This document shows, piece after piece, positions 43,854 through 52,603 of a stretch of 64,000 nt of DNA (positions are counted from its first letter, which is position 1; every line of letters begins with the position of its first letter). Source of the stretch: Clostridia bacterium (GTDB taxonomy: Bacteria > Bacillota > Clostridia > Oscillospirales > CAG-272); contig JAFTQL010000039.1 in assembly GCA_017462795.1 (NCBI GenBank), forward strand, positions 16,215 to 80,214, in the 5' to 3' direction. The translations under genes and the position numbers were made by a program. The notes under the pieces are model-generated. The model worked only from the letters and a program-made list of their open reading frames with translations. It was not told the origin of the DNA and made no database searches.

Positions 43854-44558
43854 TTAAAGTTCCTCAAGACTGCGTACAGTCTCAATTTTCGCAAGAGCCG
43901 TCATAACGACAGTGTGTGAAGTCTTTTTGGGCAACTGAAGCGAGAATATGGCATGTGGATAGTGATTATCCGAATACTTTGCCTTGGTCACCTCAACGTC
44001 AAATATTCTGACCTGATTTTCATTAATGGTGCTTACGATCGCCGAAAGATCGTCGGTATTTTCAAATTCCACGAAAAGGTTTATGTTGCGCGAACGGGAA
44101 AGAATAAATCTCTCCATTCTTGAAAAGAATACGATGGTGATGATTATAAGAATACAGCAAATAAATGCCGCCATGTAAAAGCCCGCGCCTATACTCAGAC
44201 CCATACAGGCGGATGCCCACAGACCTGCCGCGGTGGTCATTCCCTTGACCTGCTGCTTACCCGTAACTATAATAGTTCCCGCACCGAGAAAGCCGATTCC
44301 GTTGATGACCTGCGCGCCTATTCTCGAAATGTCGGTATTAATTTGTCCTGCGGGCAGTGCCTCAGCCCATACCGTGGACATCATTGAAACAAGATATGCT
44401 CCCAGTATCATCGTCATTGCCGCGCCCACGCACACAAGCATGTAGGTCCTGAAGCCTGCGGGACGGCGCTTTCTTCCGCGGTCAATACCAATAACGCCGC
44501 CACAAAGCATGGCAACGCCAACGCGGATAAGCAGATCCCATATGGTTAATGTTCTCAT
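43854..44558 (-). CDS. MgtC/SapB family membrane protein
   Basis: 234 residues, same architecture as the neighbouring paralogue: 'LCGGVIGIDRGRKRRPAGFR', 'IGAQVINGIGFLGAGTII', 'GMTTAAGLWASACMGL', then an ACT-like tail ('ENQVRIFDVEVTKA'). Strong AAAGGAGG before the ATG. First of the two-gene unit; the AT-rich upstream region (44559-44725) shows no other gene. Two MgtC proteins in tandem may form a heteromer. Confidence 0.92.
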   Translation of the reverse strand: MRTLTIWDLLIRVGVAMLCGGVIGIDRGRKRRPAGFRTYMLVCVGAAMTMILGAYLVSMMSTVWAEALPAGQINTDISRIGAQVINGIGFLGAGTIIVTGKQQVKGMTTAAGLWASACMGLSIGAGFYMAAFICCILIIITIVFFSRMERFILSRSRNINLFVEFENTDDLSAIVSTINENQVRIFDVEVTKAKYSDNHYPHAIFSLQLPKKTSHTVVMTALAKIETVRSLEEL

Positions 44559-44725
44559 TCCTTCCTCCTTTAGTTCCGAACTGTTATTATTTATATATGA
44601 TATTCCCGAAAAATCGGATCGGATAAAAAAATGATGTATAATAATTTATTATTATACACCATTCTTTTGTTTTTTGCAATAGCTTTTTTATTTTTTATAT
44701 TTTTTTGCTATATTTCTTAATCGTT

Positions 44726-46090
44726 TTAGTATAACTTTACAAAAAATGATATGATTTGTCCCTCACGGTAAACAAACACCTCGGCGCTCTCCAACGGCTC
44801 AAATTTCTTCATGATCTCACCAAGATCACTGACACATGTGATGGCATTACCGCCAACGGCAATAATAACGTCTCCCTCTCTCAGCTTGACAGCGGCATCC
44901 GAATCCGCGGACTCAAATGAGATTATCTTAGCCCCTTGAATATCCCGATCCTCGTGATCCTCGCAGGCAACACCCAACCTTGCGGTGGTGCTTACCATAC
45001 CGCCAAGAATATCGCCCGAAGGCAGTTCTCCATTTTTTATTGAATCCAGCACATCAAGCACGCCTTCAAAAGGCAAGGCAAAGTCAGCCGACCCATCTGT
45101 TATGACCACCATTCCCACCGCCTCTCCGTACTCATTGAACAGAGGGCATCCGCCAAGAGAATCATCTCCCGACGGGGATATCTGTATTGCTGTCAGCCGT
45201 CTTTCTCTGCCGTCGTCGCCGATGATATTCAAGACCCTGCTCCCATAAGCCACCCGTGTGCCGACAAGGCTCGCGTCAAGCCCCCCGATTCCGAGCGCGC
45301 CCACCGCGTAAAGCCGCTCACCCACGGCGGGCCGCTCCTCACTTACAACGCCTATCGGCTCAAGCCCAGAAGCATCTGTTCTCAGCAAAGCAATATTGAT
45401 ATCCGTATCTCCTCCCACGACCCGCGCCGAAAAGCTTGAGCCGTTGCCGAGCGTGACCGTCACGCTGTCCGCGCCCTCAACAGGATCAAAAAGCGTCGCC
45501 ACGTATCCCTCCGACAGCACGGCGACTCCGGAACATATCACCGTCTGCCCATCCCGCGCCGCGCTCACCGTCACAACAGACCTTACGGCGAGAGAATGTA
45601 TGTCATTGGGGCTCATGACCTGAGGCAGAGCGGATGCCCCTGTATCACCGACAACCATATCCGAGACACCACCATCGTCATTTGCGGGTACATCTCTGTG
45701 GGTATCATTCGCCGCGAACAGCATCAAGCCTACCGCCGCCGCGAGAGTCAACGCCATAAAGATCATGGCAAGTCCGCCTCCACGCCTGCGCTCCTTGGGG
45801 GCAGGAGGCTGATCCGTAACAGCATCGGGATCGATCTTCGTTTTGTCCTTTTCCGTTTTCGTCTCTTGCTTTGCTTCACCGATCGGCGTCAGTTCTCCCG
45901 CGGCATCAGTCTCCACCGGCAACCTTGCTTCTTCCGTTTCCGATACCGAAGCCTGATCTTGCTCCTCTGCAGCCTCATTACCGACGCGCTCGCCCGCTCC
46001 GTCCTTTGCCAGCTCCTGCTCGTTAACGTCCGCCAGATCACCGTTACCTCGCCATTGTCTCATGGACGCTCCAAAATTCCTTTTCCTCAT
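44726..46090 (-). CDS. HtrA-like PDZ protein with degenerate protease site
   Basis: 454 residues from the ATG at 46090 (GGGGGAAAT upstream). Cytoplasmic acidic, disordered N-terminus (1-115), one membrane helix ('LAMIFMALTLAAAVGLMLFA'), a trypsin-like fold (about 165-360) and a PDZ domain with 'LREGDVIIAVGGNAI'. Compared with DegP/HtrA, the catalytic His position in 'GYVLTNNHV' is 'GYVATLFDP', and 'GNSGG' is 'DSLGG', with Leu for the catalytic Ser. The Asp region 'TDINIALL' is kept. It is therefore probably a non-catalytic scaffold or sensor outside the membrane. Confidence 0.82.
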   Translation of the reverse strand: MRKRNFGASMRQWRGNGDLADVNEQELAKDGAGERVGNEAAEEQDQASVSETEEARLPVETDAAGELTPIGEAKQETKTEKDKTKIDPDAVTDQPPAPKERRRGGGLAMIFMALTLAAAVGLMLFAANDTHRDVPANDDGGVSDMVVGDTGASALPQVMSPNDIHSLAVRSVVTVSAARDGQTVICSGVAVLSEGYVATLFDPVEGADSVTVTLGNGSSFSARVVGGDTDINIALLRTDASGLEPIGVVSEERPAVGERLYAVGALGIGGLDASLVGTRVAYGSRVLNIIGDDGRERRLTAIQISPSGDDSLGGCPLFNEYGEAVGMVVITDGSADFALPFEGVLDVLDSIKNGELPSGDILGGMVSTTARLGVACEDHEDRDIQGAKIISFESADSDAAVKLREGDVIIAVGGNAITCVSDLGEIMKKFEPLESAEVFVYREGQIISFFVKLY

Positions 46091-46179
46091 ATTTCCCCCA
46101 ATATTCCTATTTTGACATAAGTTTACCCATATTACAGGGAATTTATTCACCGCAGATGTGTGTACCGCCCCTCATCGAC

Positions 46180-46208
46180 TTGACACTTCTGCCAATATAT
46201 GCTATAAT
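46180..46208 (+). promoter_or_regulatory. Promoter of the flavodoxin-type reductase gene
   Basis: TTGACA 46180-46185, 17-base spacer, TATAAT 46203-46208, full consensus. Confidence 0.85.
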
Positions 46209-46237
46209 GTAAAAAAAGAACAGGAGAATGAAAACAC

Positions 46238-46855
46238 ATGAAAATTCTTATGATCAACGGCAGTCCTCACGCGCAGGGCAACACGGCGCGTGCGCTTGAG
46301 GAAATGAAACAGATATTTGAGCGTGAGGGCATTGAGATAGAATACGTCCACGTGGGAGGTCGCGATATCAGAGGCTGTACGGGATGCTCAGCCTGCTTCA
46401 AAACAAAAAAATGCGTCATAGACGACATTGTGAACGAGCTTGCGTCGGTATTTGAGGAATGCGACGGCATGGTGGTGGGAAGTCCAGTTTATTATGCCGC
46501 GCCCAACGGTGCGTTGCTTGCATTTCTCAACCGTCTGTTCTACAGCACAAAGTTTGATAAGCGAATGAAGGTGGGTGCGGGCATAGTTGTGGCGCGCCGC
46601 GGAGGCTGTACCGCTTCCTTTGATGTGCTCAACAAGTACTTCACCATCAGCGGCATGCCCGTGGCGTCAAGCCAATACTGGAATATCGCCCACGGCGCTC
46701 TGCCCTCTCAGGTAGAGGAGGACGCGGAAGGACTTCAGACCATGCGCACACTCGCAAACAATATGGTATTTCTGATGAAGAGCATAGCCCTCGGCAAGGA
46801 AAAATACGGTCTTCCCGAGACAGAAAAGCCCGCTCGCACAAATTTTGTCCGATAA
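46238..46855 (+). CDS. NAD(P)H-dependent flavin oxidoreductase (FMN reductase family)
   Basis: 205 residues. Flavodoxin fold with the FMN phosphate loop 'MINGSPHAQGNTARAL' at residues 5-20 and the flavin-facing 'GSPVYYAAPNGALLAFLNR'. The segment 'RGCTGCSACFKTKKC' holds four Cys spaced as in iron-sulfur flavoproteins (Isf type), so a [4Fe-4S] cluster next to FMN is likely. It transfers electrons between NAD(P)H or ferredoxin and an unknown acceptor. AGGAG lies before the ATG; monocistronic. Confidence 0.87.
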   Translation: MKILMINGSPHAQGNTARALEEMKQIFEREGIEIEYVHVGGRDIRGCTGCSACFKTKKCVIDDIVNELASVFEECDGMVVGSPVYYAAPNGALLAFLNRLFYSTKFDKRMKVGAGIVVARRGGCTASFDVLNKYFTISGMPVASSQYWNIAHGALPSQVEEDAEGLQTMRTLANNMVFLMKSIALGKEKYGLPETEKPARTNFVR

Positions 46856-46863
46856 TAGGAATG

Positions 46864-46896
46864 AAAAGGACGTAAAATATCCGCAATGCTCCTTTT
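46864..46896 (+). terminator. Weak terminator
   Basis: AAAAGGA (46864-46870) and TCCTTTT (46890-46896) with a 19-base loop, nine bases after the stop. Confidence 0.4.
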
Positions 46897-46955
46897 TAGT
46901 ATAATATTCATATAAAATCGGGCTTTTTTGCCAAATATTTTTTAAGGCTTTCCGA

Positions 46956-46984
46956 TTGACAAAATCAAAAAAATTAGGTATAAT
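46956..46984 (+). promoter_or_regulatory. Promoter of the ZTP riboswitch-pfl operon
   Basis: TTGACA 46956-46961, 17-base spacer, TATAAT 46979-46984. Confidence 0.85.
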
Positions 46985-47000
46985 AATATTGTAAAGTCAA

Positions 47001-47077
47001 ACACAGCTTTTACACGACTGACGGATTTGCGGATCACCGCGAGGAAATGTAAAAGTAAACAGCCGACCGTCTGGGCA
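47001..47077 (+). ncRNA. ZTP riboswitch (pfl motif)
   Basis: The leader of pflB shows both conserved parts of the ZTP/ZMP riboswitch: 'ACACGACTGACGG' near 47012-47024 and the pseudoknot-forming 'CCGACCGTCTGGGC' at 47063-47076. ZMP/ZTP rises when 10-formyl-tetrahydrofolate is short. Binding stabilises the pseudoknot and prevents the terminator at 47073-47105, so pflB-pflA would be turned on to make formate for one-carbon units. Assignment is from recalled consensus, not from a covariance search. Confidence 0.85.
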
Positions 47078-47111
47078 ATTCAGTTGTATAACAGCTGTAT
47101 TGCCCTTTTTT
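47073..47111 (+). terminator. Riboswitch-controlled terminator
   Basis: GGGCAAT (47073-47079) pairs with ATTGCCC (47099-47105) around an inner CAG/CTG stem, followed by T6 (47106-47111). Its left arm overlaps the last GGGC of the ZTP riboswitch, the expected mutually exclusive design. Confidence 0.85.
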
Positions 47112-47152
47112 GCTTAAATGACTTTAATGACTTATATAAGGAGGAAACAAAC

Positions 47153-49384
47153 ATGAATCACATCAATTGGAACGGATTCGTTGCGGGTGCTTGGCAGGAA
47201 GAGATAAACGTCCGCGACTTTATTCAGACAAACTACAAGGAATATATCGGTGACGACAGCTTTCTCGCCGGAGCTACCGAAAGAACAAAAAATCTTATGA
47301 CAAGAGTCCAGGCGCTTTTCAAGCTGGAAAGACAGTTTGGCGGGGTGCTTGACATAGACGTTGACACCGTGTCCTCGCTCACATCTTACGCCCCCGGATA
47401 TGTTGACAAGGCAAACGAGATAATCGTTGGCTTGCAGACCAACCGCCCTCTCAAGAGAGGCGTTAACCCCTTTGGCGGTATGAGAATGGTACGTCAGGCT
47501 TGCGAGGCTTACGGCTACAAGCTCAGCCGCAAGATAGAGGAGGAATTCCAGTTCCGTACCACCCACAATGACGGTGTTTTCCGCGCGTATACCGACGAAA
47601 TGCGTCAGGCGCGCAAGTGCCATGTTATCACGGGACTTCCCGACGCTTACGGCAGAGGAAGAATAATCGGTGACTACCGCCGTGTAGCACTTTACGGTGT
47701 GGACAAGCTTATCGCCGAAAAGAAGAAGGACAAGTCCGCTCTCGCAACAGGTACATTCAACACCGAGCAGATCCGCCTTGACGAGGAGCTGTCAAGACAA
47801 ATATCCTTCCTCGGTCACCTCAAGGAAATGGCGGCTATGTACGGCTTTGATATCAGCGAGCCCGCAAAGGATGCCCGCGAGGCTATCCAGTGGACATATT
47901 TCGCATACCTCGGAGCTATCAAGGAGCAGAACGGCGCGGCTATGTCTCTCGGACGTGTAAGCACCTTCTTTGACATCTACATAGAGCGCGATATAGCAAA
48001 CGGTACTCTCACAGAGGAGGGCGCGCAGGAGCTGATGGACGATTTTGTTATCAAGCTCCGCCTTGCCAGACACCTGCGCACACCCGAATATAACGAGCTG
48101 TTCGGCGGCGACCCCATGTGGATCACCGAGGCAGTCGGCGGTATGGGCGAGGACGGCAGAACGCTTGTAACAAAAAACAGCTTCCGTGTACTCCACACCC
48201 TCTATACTCTCGGCTCTTCTCCCGAGCCCAATCTTACGGTTCTCTGGTCCACGGCTCTTCCGGAAAACTTCAAGAGGTTCTGCGCAAAGGTGTCCGCTGA
48301 CACCGATTCCATTCAGTATGAGAGCGACGATCTTATGCGCCCCATCTACGGCGACGACTACGCTATCGCTTGCTGTGTTTCCGCAATGAAGGTAGGCAAG
48401 CAGATGCAGTTCTTCGGAGCGCGCTGCAATCTGGCGAAGCTTTTGCTCATCGCCATCAACGGCGGTTACGATACCGCCAGCGGCATGCACATAGGTCCGC
48501 AGATGCCTGTGCTTGATGGCGACAAGCTTGACTTTGACACCGTCATGGAGCGCTTTGATATCTACATAGCATGGCTGAGCCATCTCTATGTAAATACAAT
48601 GAATATCATCCACTATATGCACGACAAGTATGCCTACGAGAAGATACAGATGGCTCTTCACGATACGGATGTTGAGCGCTTCATGGCGTTTGGTATCGCG
48701 GGGCTCTCGGTAGTCACCGACTCCCTCAGTGCCATAAAATACGCAAATGTCCGTCCCGTAAAGAACGAGGAAGGCTTTATCACAGATTTTGTTACCACGG
48801 GAGACTTCCCCAAGTACGGTAATGATGACGACCGTGTTGACCTTAGTGCCAAGGATATGACACACAAGGTCATCACCGAGCTTCGCAAGACACCCACATA
48901 CAGAAAGGCGATCCACACTCTGTCCGTCCTTACCATAACCTCCAATGTTATGTACGGTAAGCACACAGGCGCTACCCCAGATGGCAGAAAAGCGGCTGCG
49001 CCCTTCGCTCCCGGAGCAAATCCCATGCACAACCGCGAGGAAAACGGCGCGCTTGCGTCCCTCAACTCTGTGGCTAAGATAAGCTACGACGATTGCCGCG
49101 ACGGTATCTCCAATACCTTCTCGATCACCCCCGAGGCACTGGGCAAGAGCGAGAACGAACGGGTTGACAACCTGGTATCCATCCTTGACGGCTACTTCTC
49201 CAAGGGCGCTCACCACATAAACGTAAATGTTCTAAACCGTGAGACGCTTCTCAAGGCATATGAGGATCCCGAGGCATATCCCAACCTGACCATCCGCGTT
49301 TCGGGATACGCCGTAAACTTCAACAAGCTCTCCCGCGAACAGCAGAGAGAGGTCATCAGCCGTACCTTCCACGTATCGTTATGA
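47153..49384 (+). CDS. pflB: Formate C-acetyltransferase (pyruvate formate-lyase)
   Basis: 743 residues; ATG at 47153 with AAGGAGG upstream. Converts pyruvate and CoA to acetyl-CoA and formate by a radical reaction in the cytoplasm. Adjacent active Cys407-Cys408 are in '[12 protein letters not shown]', and the radical Gly718 in 'RVSGYAVNF'. Both are canonical, in contrast with the GRE at 21214. Its mRNA begins with a ZTP riboswitch, so formate supply to folate metabolism is the likely purpose. The stop overlaps the pflA start (ATGA). Confidence 0.97.
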   Translation: MNHINWNGFVAGAWQEEINVRDFIQTNYKEYIGDDSFLAGATERTKNLMTRVQALFKLERQFGGVLDIDVDTVSSLTSYAPGYVDKANEIIVGLQTNRPLKRGVNPFGGMRMVRQACEAYGYKLSRKIEEEFQFRTTHNDGVFRAYTDEMRQARKCHVITGLPDAYGRGRIIGDYRRVALYGVDKLIAEKKKDKSALATGTFNTEQIRLDEELSRQISFLGHLKEMAAMYGFDISEPAKDAREAIQWTYFAYLGAIKEQNGAAMSLGRVSTFFDIYIERDIANGTLTEEGAQELMDDFVIKLRLARHLRTPEYNELFGGDPMWITEAVGGMGEDGRTLVTKNSFRVLHTLYTLGSSPEPNLTVLWSTALPENFKRFCAKVSADTDSIQYESDDLMRPIYGDDYAIACCVSAMKVGKQMQFFGARCNLAKLLLIAINGGYDTASGMHIGPQMPVLDGDKLDFDTVMERFDIYIAWLSHLYVNTMNIIHYMHDKYAYEKIQMALHDTDVERFMAFGIAGLSVVTDSLSAIKYANVRPVKNEEGFITDFVTTGDFPKYGNDDDRVDLSAKDMTHKVITELRKTPTYRKAIHTLSVLTITSNVMYGKHTGATPDGRKAAAPFAPGANPMHNREENGALASLNSVAKISYDDCRDGISNTFSITPEALGKSENERVDNLVSILDGYFSKGAHHINVNVLNRETLLKAYEDPEAYPNLTIRVSGYAVNFNKLSREQQREVISRTFHVSL

Positions 49385-50100
49385 TATCTTGCGTAACAGG
49401 CAGAGTCCACTCCATTCAAAGCCTTGGCACTGTAGACGGTCCGGGTGTGCGTTTCGTTGTCTTTACCCAAGGCTGTAATCTGAGATGCGGATGCTGCCAT
49501 AACCCCGACACTTGGTATCCACAAGGCGGAACGGAATACACCCCCGAGGAAATAGTAAAAAAGGCGGCACGCTTCAAGGAATATTTTGGTAAGGACGGCG
49601 GCCTGACTGTCTCTGGCGGCGAACCGCTCCTGCAGGCTGAGTTTGTACGCGGGATATTTGAGCTGTGTCACGACGAGGGTATAAACACCTGCCTTGACAC
49701 GTCGGGAAGCATAATGACCGACTCGGTAATATCACTGCTCCGCGTCACCGACAGAGTTCTGCTGGATATAAAGTACACATCCGACGAGCTGTATTTGAAG
49801 CATGTGGGCTGTAGCATCACCAAGCCCCTGGGTTTTCTCGGGTATCTGAACAGCAATCACATTCCCACAACTCTTCGTCAGGTGATCATTCCAACGCTGA
49901 ACGACACAAAGCAAAATATACTCGCACTGAAGCGAATCGGAAAAGACCACCCCTGTGTGGATAAGATCGAGCTTTTACCGTTCAGAAGGATATGTCAGAC
50001 AAAGTATGACAGCATGGGCATTCCCTTTCCGTTCGGTCATATCCCCGAGCCCACCGCGCAAAGCATGCGCGAGCTTGAAGAGATGCTTTTTTGCAAGTAA
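49381..50100 (+). CDS. pflA: Pyruvate formate-lyase activating enzyme
   Basis: 239 residues, radical SAM enzyme that installs the Gly radical in PflB. Motif C-x3-C-x2-C in '[17 protein letters not shown]' (residues about 32-48), '[11 protein letters not shown]'-type SAM loop ('[14 protein letters not shown]'), and no extra ferredoxin insert, as expected for the short PFL activase. '[10 protein letters not shown]' is conserved near the end. Overlaps pflB by four bases. Confidence 0.96.
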   Translation: MISCVTGRVHSIQSLGTVDGPGVRFVVFTQGCNLRCGCCHNPDTWYPQGGTEYTPEEIVKKAARFKEYFGKDGGLTVSGGEPLLQAEFVRGIFELCHDEGINTCLDTSGSIMTDSVISLLRVTDRVLLDIKYTSDELYLKHVGCSITKPLGFLGYLNSNHIPTTLRQVIIPTLNDTKQNILALKRIGKDHPCVDKIELLPFRRICQTKYDSMGIPFPFGHIPEPTAQSMRELEEMLFCK

Positions 50101-50111
50101 ATACATTCCAG

Positions 50112-50147
50112 GGACTGTTTCATGTAAAAATGAAGCAGTCCTTTTTT
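50112..50147 (+). terminator. Terminator after pflBA
   Basis: GGACTGTTTCAT (50112-50123) pairs with ATGAAGCAGTCC (50130-50141), then T6. Confidence 0.85.
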
Positions 50148-50286
50148 GATAATTAAAAAGATCTTGTCACGGTAACGGACGGATCGCCCGAAATAATCAA
50201 GACCGATTTTATATATACCGTGTTTAATATCTTCCGATTCGGGAAATAATATTCTCATAATAATGTAATGAAACGGAAAAAGATAT

Positions 50287-50547
50287 ATGCTCAAAGGGAT
50301 AAACAGAAACGTGATAGTAGTACGTACCGATAGAAAAAGCCGCTTTGAGGCGGTTTATTTCGTACTAAAAAAAGGCGGCGCGGCTGACAAGGCGGATATG
50401 GTCAAGGAAGCAAACCGCATAATAAGCGAAAGCGGCATGACAGACCGTCCCCGCAGACGAAAAGTAAAAACCGCCCTTTGCCTCATATGCGCCGCTCTTC
50501 TCGGCGCGTCGGCGGGTGTCGGAGCATGTCTTGTATTATTTTTATAA
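50287..50547 (+). CDS. Small tail-anchored membrane protein
   Basis: 86 residues. Soluble N-terminal half ('NRNVIVVRTDRKSRFEAVYF', 'GAADKADMVKEANRIISES'), a basic patch 'RPRRRKVK', and a single C-terminal membrane helix ('LCLICAALLGASAGVGACLVLFL', given here in part). No known domain. It lies between the pfl operon and the RNase J gene, which has its own promoter. The positive patch before the helix sets the N-terminus in the cytoplasm. Function unknown. Confidence 0.65.
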   Translation: MLKGINRNVIVVRTDRKSRFEAVYFVLKKGGAADKADMVKEANRIISESGMTDRPRRRKVKTALCLICAALLGASAGVGACLVLFL

Positions 50548-50580
50548 GCACTCGGCATGCCCTAAAACCGTATTCCGCTA

Positions 50581-50609
50581 TTGACAACCGGACGAAAGTA
50601 TGATATAAT
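50581..50609 (+). promoter_or_regulatory. Promoter of the RNase J gene
   Basis: TTGACA 50581-50586, 17-base spacer, TATAAT 50604-50609, full consensus, leaving a leader of about 140 bases. Confidence 0.87.
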
Positions 50610-50636
50610 AATAGATAGGTTAAAATTTGATAGTTA

Positions 50637-50683
50637 CCTTCGCGGAATATACAGGGAGCGGTGCTGTATATTTTGGACGAAGG
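50637..50683 (+). promoter_or_regulatory. Structured hairpin in the RNase J leader
   Basis: CCTTCG (50637-50642) pairs with CGAAGG (50678-50683), and inside it ATATACAG (50647-50654) with CTGTATAT (50664-50671). No T run follows, so it is not a terminator. A 5' stem near the transcript end could protect the mRNA or be a site for autoregulation by the encoded RNase. Confidence 0.5.
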
Positions 50684-50755
50684 ATGTATTGGCGTGCATA
50701 TTTTACGCTTATTTTGTCATATAGATAACCAAAAATTCAAAGAACAGGAGATTTT

Positions 50756-52432
50756 ATGCCCAGAAAAGAAAAAGGCAAGCTTCGCATAATTCCCTTGGGA
50801 GGTCTTAATGAGATAGGAAAAAACCTCACCGTTCTCGAATATGCGAACGACATCATTATTGTCGACTGCGGCTTGGGCTTTCCCGACGAGGATATGCCCG
50901 GTATCGATCTGGTTATTCCCGATATCGCATACCTTGAAGCCAACAGAGACAAGATACGAGGCATCGTCCTCACACACGGTCACGAAGACCATATCGGCGC
51001 TATACCCTACGTGTTGCGCGAGATCAATCCCCCCATCTTCGGCACAAGGCTGACCTTGGGTATCATCAAAAACAAGCTCTCCGAGCATGTCCTCCCCTAT
51101 GAGCCTCAGCTCAACTGCGTAAGAGCGGGACAGACTGTAAGACTTGGCGAATTCGCCGTGGAATTCATCCACGCAAACCACTCTATCGCGGACGCTTGCT
51201 GTCTCGCGATAACCACTCCTCTCGGAACTATCGTCCATACGGGAGACTTCAAGCTTGACGTAACACCTATCGACGGCGACATGATGAACATCACCCGTCT
51301 TGGCGAGATCGGAAGAAAGGGCGTGCTTCTGCTCATGTGCGAATCTACAAACGCGGAGCGCCCGGGCTTCACTCCTTCAGAGAAAAAGGTAGGCAAATCG
51401 CTGGAGTACATTTTCAACTCCAACGACGACAAACGAATAGTTATCGCCACCTTCTCGTCAAACGTACACCGCGTTCAGCAGATAATCAACGTCAGTGCCA
51501 AGCACGGAAGAAAGGTAGCCATCACGGGACGAAGTATGCTCAATATCGTAGGAGCCGCCGTGGAGCTTGGTTATATGACAGTTCCCGATGGCGTGCTTGT
51601 GGATATCAATGAGATCAAGCGTTTTAAGCCCGAGGAGCTGACACTTGTCACAACAGGAAGCCAGGGTGAGCCCATGTCGGCTCTTTACCGCATGGCCTTC
51701 GGCGACCACTCTCAGGTGACCCTTGGCAGAAACGACCTTGTGGTGCTGTCCTCCAGCGCCATACCGGGAAACGAAAAGCTGGTAGGCAGGATCATCAACG
51801 AGCTGTCCAAAAACGGCGTAAGCGTGCTTCATGACGCGGTGGTGGAGGTCCACGTTTCGGGACACGCCTGCCAGGAAGAGCTCAAGCTAATGCAGGCGTT
51901 GACCCGCCCCAAATACTTCATGCCCATCCACGGCGAATACCGTCACCTTGCCGCTCATCGCGAGCTGGCGCTTGATATGGGAATGGACGACAGAAACATC
52001 TTCATCTCCGACATAGGTAAGGTGCTTGAGATAGATTCCAAGGGCGCGAGATTCGCGGGCACAGTCCCCGCGGGCAAGATACTTGTGGACGGCTACGGAG
52101 TCGGAGACGTGGGTAACATCGTTCTCCGCGACCGCAGACATCTGGCACAGGACGGACTTATAGTGGTGGTCGCGTCCGTCGATACCGAGGCGGGACTGCT
52201 TCTCTCAGGTCCCGATGTGGTGTCCAGAGGCTTTGTATATGTCCGCGAATCGGAGGAGCTGATGGATGAGGTACGCGCTATAGCCACCGATGCCATAGAA
52301 AAATGCCTGTCAGACGGAAGCAAGATAGACCGTATGCACCTCAAGACATGCGTCAAAGATGATCTTTCCAAGTTCCTTTATGCCAAGACCAAACGCAAGC
52401 CTATGGTTCTGCCGGTAATCATGAATGTGTAA
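50756..52432 (+). CDS. rnjA: Ribonuclease J
   Basis: 558 residues, usual length. Metallo-beta-lactamase/beta-CASP nuclease with 5'-3' exo- and endonuclease activity in mRNA turnover and rRNA maturation. Zinc motif 'LTHGHEDHIGA' (His74, His76, Asp78, His79), then 'HTGDFKLD' (Asp), beta-CASP region with 'ATFSSNVHRVQQI' and 'VTTGSQGEPMSALYRMA', and 'HVSGHACQEELKLM' with the last His. 'PIHGEYRHL' is the RNase J hallmark. AACAGGAG lies before the ATG. Confidence 0.96.
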   Translation: MPRKEKGKLRIIPLGGLNEIGKNLTVLEYANDIIIVDCGLGFPDEDMPGIDLVIPDIAYLEANRDKIRGIVLTHGHEDHIGAIPYVLREINPPIFGTRLTLGIIKNKLSEHVLPYEPQLNCVRAGQTVRLGEFAVEFIHANHSIADACCLAITTPLGTIVHTGDFKLDVTPIDGDMMNITRLGEIGRKGVLLLMCESTNAERPGFTPSEKKVGKSLEYIFNSNDDKRIVIATFSSNVHRVQQIINVSAKHGRKVAITGRSMLNIVGAAVELGYMTVPDGVLVDINEIKRFKPEELTLVTTGSQGEPMSALYRMAFGDHSQVTLGRNDLVVLSSSAIPGNEKLVGRIINELSKNGVSVLHDAVVEVHVSGHACQEELKLMQALTRPKYFMPIHGEYRHLAAHRELALDMGMDDRNIFISDIGKVLEIDSKGARFAGTVPAGKILVDGYGVGDVGNIVLRDRRHLAQDGLIVVVASVDTEAGLLLSGPDVVSRGFVYVRESEELMDEVRAIATDAIEKCLSDGSKIDRMHLKTCVKDDLSKFLYAKTKRKPMVLPVIMNV

Positions 52433-52603
52433 TTTTCATAAATTTGATAGCTTTTATTCGTTTATTTAAACAAAAAATATCATTTTCATATAAATTCAAA
52501 CTTTATTCATGTCGAGTTCAACATTTCATCACGCAATCATTGTATAATATTCCGTGTGTCTAAAACAATTTTATCACATAAAACAGAAAAGAGGTAAACC
52601 CAA

